From NCBI RefSeq assembly GCF_019279795.1, contig NC_056743.1, positions 923,472,936 through 923,536,935 of the forward strand: 64,000 bases of DNA. Direction: 5' to 3'. The notes under the pieces were generated by a model. The model had not been told where the DNA came from and made no database searches. It saw only the letters and a list, made by a program, of their open reading frames with translations. Positions 1 to 8,790 of the stretch are shown piece by piece. The position numbers and the translations under genes are program-made. How positions within the stretch are numbered: the stretch's first letter is position 1; every line of letters begins with the position of its first letter. Origin of the DNA: Protopterus annectens. Lineage: Eukaryota; Chordata; Ceratodontiformes; Protopteridae.

Positions 1-340
1 TTTAAAACCTGTCTCTCTATGTTAAATGGGTTTAACATAGCGAGACAGCTTTAAAATAAGCAACGGAGATCTCCCTTGCTTATTTTAAAGCTGTCTCGCT
101 ATGTTAAACCCATTTAACATAGCGAGACAGGTTTAAAGCAATGGAGAAAGCAAGATCCCCGTTGCTTTTCACGATTTCGCTATGTTAAATGGGTTTAACA
201 TAGCGAGACAGCTTTAAAATAAGCAACGGACATCTCTGTTGCTTATTTTAAAGCTGTCTCGCTATGTTAAACCCATTTAACATAGCGAAACAGTAAAAAG
301 CAACGGAGATCTTGCTTTCTCCGTTGCTTTTGGCCCCAGC
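1..340. repeat. Array of four composite palindrome units
   Basis: A 40-bp near-perfect palindrome with centre TTAAATGGGTTTAA or its complement occurs at 9-48, 91-130, 172-211 and 254-293, a period of 81-82 bp. Between and after the copies lies a second palindrome built on AAGCAACGGAGATC and its complement, at about 50-90, 132-170, 213-252 and 295-331. Each unit could fold into a cruciform, and neighbouring units could also pair. No coding potential was seen. It may be the inner part of a foldback element whose left end lies outside the window. Confidence 0.85.
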
Positions 341-376
341 TCTGATGTACTGCGCAGGCATGCGCAGTACATCAGA
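341..376. repeat. Perfect palindrome, 16-bp arms
   Basis: TCTGATGTACTGCGCA and its exact reverse complement flank a 4-nt loop. It directly follows the palindromic array and precedes further inverted repeats, so it is probably part of the same foldback block. Confidence 0.85.
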
Positions 377-415
377 ACTGCCGCGGATGCCAGACAGCTG
401 CGGAAGGGCAGCAAA

Positions 416-632
416 GAGGCATTATACAATACCATTATTTAAGAAAAGTAATTATTTCTTTTCTTAAATAATGTCATAGTATAATAGCAGTAACCCACTT
501 CTGGGTGTGGGTAATGCGGGATTTACCCACGGTTGTCTTTGTTTGGTCCTCGGGCCGCCGGGACCAAACCACGCTAACCGTGGGTAAATCCCGCATTACC
601 CACACCAAGGCGTGGGCTATTGCTATAATAAT
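416..632. repeat. Two overlapping inverted repeats (foldback)
   Basis: At 416-490, arms containing ATTATTTAAGAAAAG face their complement across a short loop. At about 474-632, a longer pair of arms contains GTGGGTAATGCGGGATTTAC and its complement, around a GC-rich centre at about 540-560. The outer TATAATAGCAGTAACCCA is mirrored by TGGGCTATTGCTATAATA at the far end. No open frame spans it. The structure is typical of a foldback or MITE element. Confidence 0.8.
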
Positions 633-1822
633 TACAATGTAACATCATGTATCACACACTCAAAATGCATGCACACAACCCCCACAAAACAACATAACGT
701 ATAAAATCAAACCCTAGAAATGAAAGTTGTTAATATTAGAATGAAAGTTCATCTAGAAGAATAAAAAGTAAAATAAAACAGAGGCTGCAACAAACTAACT
801 GAAAAACAGTATTAATCACAAAATTGATTTGTTTCTGCCTAAACTAAAATGAATAATAAAACTGTGTGTTTACTATAATGATAGATTTGAAACAGCAAAC
901 CCAGCCTGCACACCAGAAGGATTAGGTCCATCAAGGATTAACTACTCAGCAGGTAAAACTATTAGGCTTCCACCCTACCTCATACCATTTTGCACCATCA
1001 TTTATTTTTGTATGAATGTTTGTTTACTGGTAAAGCACTGATCAGATTAACTAATTTCAGGCCCAGCTCAAGTTGCAATCAACAAGTACTACATGGTTTG
1101 AATATATATAAATAAATACCTGAAATACAGCTAAACATTTGGCATTGTATGGGTAGAGAATACTGATACAGTTATATTAGTACAGTTTTAAGTTTATAAA
1201 CAGAGTACCAGTATCATCAGAGGACAGACTAAACAAGGGATGCAAGCTGAGATGAAGCGAATAGAATAGAGTGAGACAGGTGAGAAAGGTATGTGCATAT
1301 TTACACGATACACAGAGGTGCTATGGTGTAAGATCAGATTTCATTTAAATGTAATGTATTTTGTTAGACAAAAATACAGTATTCTCTTTCCATAAGTCTA
1401 GAAATGCAGCCATATTAAAGCAGGCTTTCACAGTTTACATACAGTTTCAGTGAATGCATTTTAAATCAGTTTAAATAACCTTCAGATAAGAACAGAATGT
1501 GCAGTACATTGAGAACAAACATTCTGTTTGTATGATAAAAGGCTTGGGAAACAAGGTTAAACAGGCATGCAGAAAATTACAAGTGTTTTGGTATTATTAG
1601 GAAATACTTCAAACACAGTTAGTTTGTTTGGACTAATATGTATAAAGTCATTGCAGTGCAGTTCAAAGAAGTCTGGTACAGAAACTTGAGAGTGAGTGCA
1701 GAAGTCATTTCAAATATCCAGCATTCCAGAATATATTATTTAGGAAGACAGGAATATATGTGCAGAAGCTACGGACATAATTATCAGAATATGAGTACAG
1801 AAATCATAATATGAGTACAGAA
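633..1822. other. AT-rich DNA with no recognised feature
   Basis: Both strands show only short frames with stops. I see no repeat family that recurs elsewhere in the window and no RNA gene. Confidence 0.5.
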
Positions 1823-1912
1823 ACTTCTTCTTCTTCTTTTGGCTTTTCCCGGTTGAGGGGTCGGCCACAGCAGATCACCTGTCCACTCATGACTGGCAGT
1901 GGCCGCCCAATA
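1823..1912 (-). mobile_element. SINE 3' fragment (tRNA-derived family with RTE-type tail)
   Basis: On the plus strand it starts with (CTT)n and TTTTCCCGGTTGAGGGGTCG, followed by GCCACAGCAGATC and a segment like the body of the SINE at 12337-12560 (CCACTCATGACTGGCAG against CCGCTAATGATTGGCAG). Only the 3' half remains, without the tRNA-like head. The element lies on the minus strand. The rest of this interval up to 2274 holds nothing I can name. Confidence 0.7.
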
Positions 1913-2274
1913 TGAGTACAGAACTATGGATATAATTATCAGCACTGTCACATTCTGAGTACGGAATTTATGGAATGTAGAACGAGTGCAGAAGCTTACA
2001 GACATTAAGATTTGATTCAGATATTGTTGACATTCGTACATTATAAAACATTATTAAATTGAACTACAGTATATGCAGACTTTACTGTGAAAGTTACAAG
2101 AAGACTTGGTCCATAAAGGAGAGACTGGTGCCTATTAAGCACAAGTTTGGGTAATTAACAGATAAAGATATTCATTGAAGTCTCATTCTAGTTTCTTCCA
2201 GTTATTTCCAGTTAATTCTAGTATTCTACAGTCATATCAATTCTTACATATGGTGAGGTAGAGAGAATTATAAT

Positions 2275-2870
2275 TTGAAATATTCAATCATTAATAATCT
2301 ATACAATAAAAGGAAAAAACTCCTACAACACTATAGCAGAGTAAATGACTCCCAGATTAAGGAGAATATCAAAAATCTAGATAAAAAACTAAAAACAGAT
2401 ATAACAAAAACAAAGGCATCCAATTATACTCAGACTAGTTGCAGAAGCCAAACACAACTACAAATCCTTCTTTAGTTTTGTCAGAAAAATAAGATACAAC
2501 ACCCAACATTGCTCTGAGTTAATTTACAAAGGCACAGACTACTGTGATCCAGCGGATACTGCCAACATACTGGCAAATAAATTTAGTGCCAAGTTCACTC
2601 TAGAGATATTCATTCAAAACCCAGTTATCCCTGATAAAACCAAGCCAGCAACCAAAAGCATGTAGTGAAGGCACTCTCCAAAATGAAGACTACTTCCTGT
2701 ATGAGGCCTGACAACATACTTGGTTGCCTAATTAATATTACTAAGCAAGCACCGGGGACCCACTCCTCAACCTCTTCAACCTGAACATAGCAATTGGCTT
2801 TGTCCCATGGGAGTAATGCACAGCTATTGTGACGCTACTCCACAAGGGTGGTCCCACCATTTATCAATGA
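2275..2870 (+). pseudogene. CR1-like LINE, middle fragment of ORF2 (linker to RT start)
   Basis: Frames in this interval match, piece by piece, the linker between endonuclease and RT of the better CR1-like copy at 25640-26230. Examples are NNLYNKRKKL, a KHNYKSFFSFV-like stretch, ALSKMK, PDNILGCLIN and a degraded HKGGP just before the RT fingers. Stops and frameshifts are frequent. The endonuclease before it and the catalytic part of the RT after it are missing. It ends next to the inferred outer edge of DIRS element 3b. Assignment to the CR1/L2 group rests on similarity to the longer copy and on the general family pattern. Confidence 0.65.
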
Positions 2871-2875
2871 GGATA

Positions 2876-3164
2876 TAAAAGTTATGTACATACCATAAAG
2901 ATGGATCCTTTCATTTATGTCCATCTGATATGACATGTGGGTCCTCTAGTCATCTGTCAGATCCATCTCGGCAGCATTAGTGCTCCAGCCCTGAGCCCCT
3001 TTAAGAATATTTCCCTCCTGCAATGCACCCCTTCCCCCAGTTACCTCAGACCTAGTATGGTCCTTAAAGATGTAGTTATAAACTACCTTGCCTGAAAGAC
3101 AGTCAGTGATATCTATGACTAATAGGTCCATCAGGTCATACAAAAAAAGGAAGGGGGATGGATG
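2876..3164. repeat. Right inverted terminal repeat of DIRS element 3b
   Basis: The outer edge AAAAGTTATGTACATACC resembles the outer edge of DIRS 6 (AGTTATGTACTCATCATAAC at 49961). About 50 bp of this edge reappear as reverse complement in the adjacent complementary region (3165-3230), including GGACATGAATGAACGGATC. The block therefore fits the 3' inverted terminal repeat of a minus-strand DIRS element. The inner boundary is approximate. Confidence 0.6.
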
Positions 3165-3290
3165 GAGGGCTATTATATTCAATGGACATGAATGAACGGA
3201 TCTATCATTATAGTTACAATACTTTTGTATCCTATTTATTTGATCTGTCTGATCTGACATGTGGGTCAGAATCCCAAGCTACAAGAAACC
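3165..3290. repeat. Internal complementary region of DIRS element 3b
   Basis: The left half is the reverse complement of the outer right ITR edge (around 2876-2930). The right half (from about 3230) runs in the same sense as the ITR and ends with CTGACATGTGGGTC, which also occurs at 2930. A reverse-complement edge joined to a same-sense edge is the signature of the DIRS internal complementary region, thought to act as a bridge during circle formation. Confidence 0.6.
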
Positions 3291-3336
3291 TACGGAGGCA
3301 TCATCACAGGAGACCCTTCAGGACAGGATCACTGAA

Positions 3337-4760
3337 TTATGTTCTAGCCCTGGAAAAGCAGTCCAATTTATAATGCTTGATGAAGGTATGCAGGGAAGAC
3401 AAGGTGGCAGCTTCACAAATATCATCTATTGAAAATGATTTAAAGAAGGCAGTGGAGGTTGCAACAGTTCTAGTGGAATCAGCCTTTTGCTTGCTAGATA
3501 CAGCTTGTTGCATGTAGCATAAATATAAGAAATGCAGTGAGATATCCACCTAGAAAAGGAAACTTTAGAAACTTTCTGCACTGGCTTATAAAGAGGAAAG
3601 AGACAAACTGCTAAGCATCCTTTCTAAAGGCTTTGGTATTTTGAAGGCAGAAGTGCAATTATCTGTGCACAACTACATTATGGAGAATGTACTCTCTTTT
3701 GTTGGAATAGTTAAAGGGTCTACTTTATAACAGCGAACGATCAAAAGATAGAACTCTGTTATATCGACCCCTTAAAGTCGAAAACTGAAAACAGCGAACA
3801 ACCAGAACAGCGATTACTTTCCCAGGGAAAGAAATTGCTGGGCCAGCTGTCCGGGTTATCCCATTTCCTCCACTGTAGTGCGATCTTGGAGTTGGTATAT
3901 TTAAGTAGGGGGGGGTATGGGGGGGCGAAGCCCCCCACTTAAAATAGTGTTTAGTGAGTTTTATTATTATTTCTTTTTTTTTTGGGAACAGCATTTCTTT
4001 CCCTGGGAAAGAAATCGCTGTTTTGGTTGTTCGCTCATTTTAGTTTTTGACTTTAAGGGGTCGATATAACAGCGTTCAATCTTTTGATCATTTGCTGTTA
4101 TAATATAGACCCTAGTTAAGAAAGAAGACTGACAGATAAACGGGCTGTGATATGTTTGACTCAGAAGCTACTTTTGGAAGGAAAGATGAATTAGTTCTCA
4201 ATAATATCTTGCCTTTGTGAGATGACAGATACTGGAGAGATTTTGATAATACATGAAGTTCCAAAATCCTTCTGGCAGAAGTAATGGCTACCAAAAGGAT
4301 AGTTTTTTTCTGAGAGATATTATATTCCAACAGAGGAAGCTGGTTCAGAAGGCAGCTTAGTCAGGGCATCTAGGTCCAGATTTAGATCCAAAAGTGGAAC
4401 TGGATTTCTGATGTGTGGTCTAAGCAAAAAAAAATCCCTTTGAGGAATACCACATGCAGTTTATGAGAAGCTACAACTTCACAGATAACTGTGCTTTAAA
4501 GATAAAACAGGTTTGCCAGAAAATGGAAGATGCCTGAGATCGGTGCTGAAAACAGATTAATGTTCTGAGAAGTGGCCCATGAGACAAATCTCTTCCACTT
4601 ACTGCAGTAGGTTCTGTGAGTACAATCTTTCTGGACATAGTTAGAATCCTTACTTCATCTGAGGAGAGACTTCATCTGAGGAGAGGGAAGTATTAGTGGC
4701 CATTACTGGAACTGGAGAAACCAGAAGAATGAGGCTTCCCAGAAGCGTCAGAGATCAAAT
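3337..4760 (-). pseudogene. DIRS 3b tyrosine recombinase (integrase) remnant
   Basis: The recombinase is read in pieces on the minus strand. At about 4330-4112 lies the first catalytic arginine region, AITSARRILELHVL, followed by an SHKGKILLRTNSSF-like stretch. At about 3549-3337 lies the C-terminal part with STRTVATSTAFF (equivalent to HSTRxxxTS in intact copies) and the tyrosine segment TFIKHYKLD. A 399-bp MITE splits the gene at 3715-4113. Upstream (about 4760-4340) is the recombinase N-terminal helical region, badly decayed. Its position after RNase H and before the terminal repeat is the usual DIRS order. Frameshifts and the MITE make it non-functional. Confidence 0.75.
3715..4113. mobile_element. 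MITE with long inverted repeats inside the recombinase gene
   Basis: It begins AGGGTCTAC and ends TATAGACCCT. Arms of about 120 bp are complementary; both contain ATATCGACCCCTTAAAGTC or its complement, then AACAGCGAAC and a GAAAGAAAT(C/T)GCTG motif. The centre holds the motif CCACTGTAGTGCGATC followed by GGTATATTTAAGTA and a G-run with its complement. The target site AGTTAA is duplicated exactly at 3709-3714 and 4114-4119. It has no coding capacity and is probably mobilised by an unidentified transposase. Confidence 0.85.
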
Positions 4761-5523
4761 CCTTTACTGGATCCAAGAGCCAGAGAGGCTCCTTGAGATG
4801 AGGGCTTAGAAGGGGAAATCAAATTTGTCTAGACCAAAAGAAAGCTATGAGGATGACAGTTGCCTTACACTTCACTGTTTTCTGTAAGAATCTGGGAATT
4901 ATGGGCAGATGTTTGTAAGCATAAAGAAATTCAGAAAGCCATTGTTGGAATTGACCACCAACTGGTGATTGACCTGGGAGGGGTAATGGCAAAGTAGTTG
5001 CTGTATTTTGTGTTGTAAGGGGTAGCAAACAGATCACAAAAAGGAGTGCCCCAGCAACTGAACATCTGGTTAGCTATCACTGGACTGAGGGACCATTCGG
5101 AAGGCATGAGAAGAGATCTGCTGAGTCAGTCCACTAGGCAACTAAGCAGTCCCGGGTTGTGTGTTGCTACAAAAAAGTGGTGTGAGGTTACTGCCCACTG
5201 CCAAACCCTCATCACTTCCTGACATAAAGGGTATGATCTGGTTCCTCCTTGCTGGTTGATGTATCAAACTACTGTCGCGCTGTATGTTTGGAAAGATATT
5301 GCACCCTGAGAAATGCAATCCTGTAGTTCCTGCAACACAAGGAGAACTGCCCAGAACTCCATGACATTTGTGTGAATGCTGGCCTCCTTGTCTGTCAATA
5401 GGCCTTGGACCAGTCTTCCCTTGTAATGCCCACCTCACTCCAGAGAAGAAGCATACATGGTTACAATAACTACTGGAGCAAAAGGAAGAAACAGTCTGCC
5501 GGTGTGGATCATCAGAGAGTACA
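4761..5523 (-). pseudogene. DIRS 3b RNase H region and linker to recombinase
   Basis: Minus-strand frames match the RNase H and following linker of the other DIRS copies. The stretch that corresponds to LFASPxxxQ... in intact copies reads LLPLTTQNTATTLPLP here, followed by YAYKHLPIIPRFLQK and ATVILIAFFW (compare MILIAPDWPYQ in DIRS A). The region at 5520-5142 covers the RNase H core in shifted frames. No catalytic set can be assembled in one frame. A CR1 tail inserted at about 5524-5640 separates it from the RT. Confidence 0.6.
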
Positions 5524-5640
5524 ACCACCAGCTCTACTTGACAGAGGCACTGGGAACTAACAATGCCAGGGCACTTCTATTGTCTAGGCTTGTAAAGGCT
5601 CTAGGGCCATTAGCCTAGTACATACCTATGAACCTATTAT
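5524..5640 (+). mobile_element. CR1-like LINE, extreme 3' end (about 115 bp)
   Basis: It starts in the last codons of ORF2 (CTTGACAGAGGCACTGGGAA, compare CTTGACAGAGGCACAGAAAA at 22399) and runs through the 3' hairpin CTAGGCTTGTAAAGG ... TTAGCCTAGTA to the tail CCTATGAACCTATTA. It is severely 5'-truncated, as is usual for LINEs, and is inserted into the DIRS 3b RT/RNase H gene. Confidence 0.85.
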
Positions 5641-6035
5641 GACAATTTTAGAAAGATGATGAATGTGCTGTGACCACTGTGCCTGAAGAAACCATTGCGG
5701 AATCTTTATACGAAAACATGCAAAGTGCACCATTAGGATCAATGATGCCACTGACCAAATACCCTTAGAACTAAGCCCTCAACAAGGAAGGGGTTGTGAA
5801 GTAAAGACTGAACAGACATTTTCAAAGTCTGAATTCTGTCTAGTGGAAAATGTACTACAGCATGAGTTGTGTCCAGAAGGCACCCAATAACTATGATCTT
5901 CTGAACTGGTTGACGGTTCGATTTCTAAAGATTTACAGAGATTCCCAGGGTTAGGTAAATTCTGAGACAATAGTCCTTGACCTTCACAAAGAATCTATCG
6001 AGACGACAGCTAAGAACCAGTTGTCTAGATACAGG
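5641..6035 (-). pseudogene. DIRS 3b reverse transcriptase, C-terminal part
   Basis: Minus-strand frames give the thumb or connection region downstream of the RT active site. A segment with YLTLGISVNL then KIIVIGCLLDTT and FPLDRIQTLKMSVQSLL matches GYTVNEKKSK, EIIFLGASLNTT and LTPDKQRQL of DIRS A. It is separated from the N-terminal RT part by an L2-like LINE end at about 6036-6600 and contains stops. Confidence 0.6.
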
Positions 6036-6600
6036 AAAATCTTATTTATTTATTTTATTTTATTTTACATTTGATTACTGGGAAAGTCCGACTGTACAAA
6101 AATCCTTTTTCAGAGGAAGCCAGGGGAGAAACGCTCCACAGATGACATGTAACAATGATAAGGTTTACATATACATGACTTGACATCTGTCACACAGAAA
6201 TACAGATATTAAACACATAACATTGGATAAGACTGCATTCATGCAAATAAACTTATTAAAGGCATTGTTGCATAGTCTAGTACAGGAAGTGAGAGAATTA
6301 ATCATAAATAAACAAAGTGAGGAAATCTATCAGGAAATGAGTGACTTATAGAATGTAAGCCAGGTATTATGAATAGCAATCAATGGCTGAGCAATTTTCA
6401 TAGATGTACTACACTGACTGTAAGCCTGTAGTAGGAGGAGATACAGTAGAGAATAGATACTGTAACATAATTGCAACTTAAGGCAAACAGTTTTACTACA
6501 GTCCTTCTATTCACAATTTAGAATGCAATAGGAAATGAGTAGAAGTATTGAAAGGTTAGATGTGGTCTGATTTTATGTGAAGAACTAGTACTACCTAGAG
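6036..6600 (-). mobile_element. L2/Rex1-like LINE, 3' end inserted in DIRS 3b RT
   Basis: The plus strand begins TTATTTATTTATTTTATTTT, then a TTTGATTACTGGGAAAGTCC-like block, TTTTTCAGAGGAAGCCAGGG and GAGAAACGCTCCACAGAT. The same series occurs at 14868 and 40957. Read on the minus strand it is a LINE 3' UTR ending in an A/T-rich (TAAA)n tail. No coding part is visible. It interrupts the reverse transcriptase between about 6035 and 6600. Confidence 0.7.
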
Positions 6601-7195
6601 AAATAGTGATTAGAGTGAATAGGACATTGCACTGGAATTATTTTCCAATCCAGGACTGGTATATCCCATTAGTTGTAGATGAGCTGCAAGTTGTAGGTGA
6701 TCTACAATGACAGACATACACTTGATGAACACTCTGGGGGCTATGATAAGGCCAAAGGGTAAGACTCTGAACTGATAATGACTGGCTCCTATCCGGAAGT
6801 GTGGGAATCTCCTCGACTCTTTCATGATCTTGATGTGATTGTAAGTATTTTGGAGCTCCAGAAAGCATATCCATTTATTTGCCCTGAGACAGGGTAGACT
6901 CAACTGCACTGTGACCATTCTGAATTGGGTTTTCTTGACATACTTGTTCAGTTGGCTGAGGTCCAAAATGGGCCTGAAGCACTGAGTTTTCTTCAGAACC
7001 AAAAATAACTTGGAATAAAACCCGACACACTCTGATCTGGTGGGGCCTCTTCAATGACTTTTTTGGGAGAGACGTTGTAGCTGTCTCATTTTCTGCTGTT
7101 TTAATCTGACTGGTTTGAGTGTCCAGCAGTGAATTTTTGGACTGGGGTTGTCAAGAAAAATGGTATGAAGTAGCATCTGAATATTACCCCTCTCA
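6601..7195 (-). pseudogene. DIRS 3b reverse transcriptase, N-terminal part
   Basis: The minus-strand frame from about 7190 gives a degraded FYSKLFLVLKK, then CFRPILDLSQLNKYV, FRMVTVQLS, a WICFLELQNTYNHI segment (DLKDAYxHV in intact copies) and GASHYQFRVLPFGL and APRVFIKCM. These are the fingers and palm motifs A and B of DIRS-type RTs. The catalytic Asp of motif A reads Glu or Leu (CFLELQN), so the enzyme is dead. The start of this RT lies directly against the end of a second RNase H gene (3a), so the two halves belong to different copies. Confidence 0.75.
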
Positions 7196-8790
7196 CCCAT
7201 TTATACTGAGTGATGGCCTGCCACACTGAAGGGTAGATGAAGTGACAACTGATGAGGCCAGTATGAGGTGATGAGAATTAAGTCCCTTCCAAAACAATTG
7301 GCTTTCTGAAGAACTTTGGCTATCAAGGGAAAGGGAGGAAAAGCATAGAGGAGACCCGAGGGCCAATCGTGGACAAGTGCATCCCTTGGTGACTCCCCGG
7401 AGGGGGGATAAAGGCAAAGTAGCTGCTGCATTTGGCATTCATGGATGTTGCAAAGAGGTCGCAGCAAGGCTGGCCCCACTTGCGGAAAATCTTTTCCGCC
7501 ACTTCTTGTTTTAGGGACCACTCGTGAGGGATAAGAATCGCTCTACTGACCCTGTTCGCTATCACACTGGTTTTCCCCGGGATATGCATTGTTATCAGAA
7601 AATGTTGGGAGGAAGTCACCCATTACCATACTCTCAGGGCCTCTTGACAAAGGAGGTATGATCTGGTTCCACCATGTCTGTTTATGTACCATACCACTGA
7701 CATGTTGTCTGTCTGTATTGCAATAGTTCTCAGCGGAAGAGAGTCCTGGAATGCTTACAACACTAGAAGCACTGCTCTCATCTCTAGGATACTGATGTGC
7801 AAATGGGCCTCATGATCCTGCCAGGTACCTTGGACAGTCTTTCCCAGATAATGCCCCCCCGTAGCCCATGGTTGGGGAAAAACAAATGATCGACCTAGCG
7901 ACACCTGAGTGGAGTAAAGCCACCAATGAAGGTCTTTCCTGCAAGTTTCTGTTATCATTATTTTGTGGGACATCAGTAATTCCTGCATTCACCACTGAGT
8001 GGACAGTAGCCACTGCAGAATTCTCATGTATAGATGTGCTAATGGGACCAGAGTTATTGCTGCCGCCGTGGTCCCCAAGACTTTCAGGACTAATCCTGCT
8101 TGAGATTTTTTCTTTTTTGAGACTTAAGATCTGGCATCGAAGAACTTGGACTCTTTCTGGAGGAAGTCTGGCCATTATAATTGTTGAATCCAATTCTGCT
8201 CCTATAAATACTACATGTTGAGAAGGCAGCAAGGCAGATTTCTTTTAGTTTATTGTAATTCCTAGGCGACAGCATAGCTGCAAGTTTGTGTCTCTTGCTT
8301 TATTAGTAAATGCTCAGTGGTGGCAGTTAAGAGCCAGTCATCTAAGTATGGAAACACCCAGAATCCTAGGCATCTCAAGTGAGCTGCGATTACTGCCATA
8401 CATTTGATGAACACTCTGGTGGCTGTAGTGAGTCCAAAGGACAGAGCTTGAAAATGGTAGTGACTGGCTCCCAGCCGAAATTGCAGATGTCTCCTGGATC
8501 ACCTGCTCATTTTGATGTGGTAGTACACACCCTGGAGATCTATCGAGCACATCCAATTGTCTTGTTCCAGGAAAAGGGAATATCGACTGCAGTGTTACCA
8601 TCCAAGAACTTGGACTTTTACTGATCTGTTTGGATTGCTCAGATCCAAAACTGGTCTCCAGTCCCCTGTCTTCTTTGGAACTAAAAAGAATCTTGAGTAA
8701 GTTCTGGATCCTATTTGGTCTGCGGGAACTGTTTGGGTGACTCTTTTGTCTAGGAACTTTTGAATTTCTAGAGTTACCTGATCTCTTTGA
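7196..8790 (-). pseudogene. DIRS 3a reverse transcriptase-RNase H, decayed
   Basis: Minus-strand pieces in order: RT fingers (8700-8600), GSNRSSL and a VHQMYG motif B remnant (8600-8380), FIGAELDSTI and LPPERVQVLRCQI (8220-8130), then RNase H with an EMRAVLLVL helix (near 7760), HIPGKTSVIANRVSR (near 7580) and WGQPCCDLFATS followed by AKCSSYF and WPSGLLYAFPPFPLIAKVLQKA (7520-7300). It is closest to DIRS 6 in this window. The recombinase that should follow is absent: the RNase H tail ends near 7200, where the RT of 3b begins. Confidence 0.7.

Noticed and set aside
1..340. Regularly spaced palindromes resembling a CRISPR array
   Set aside because: The intervening parts are themselves repeated palindromes and not unique spacers. 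No cas-like gene is present, and the context is eukaryotic.
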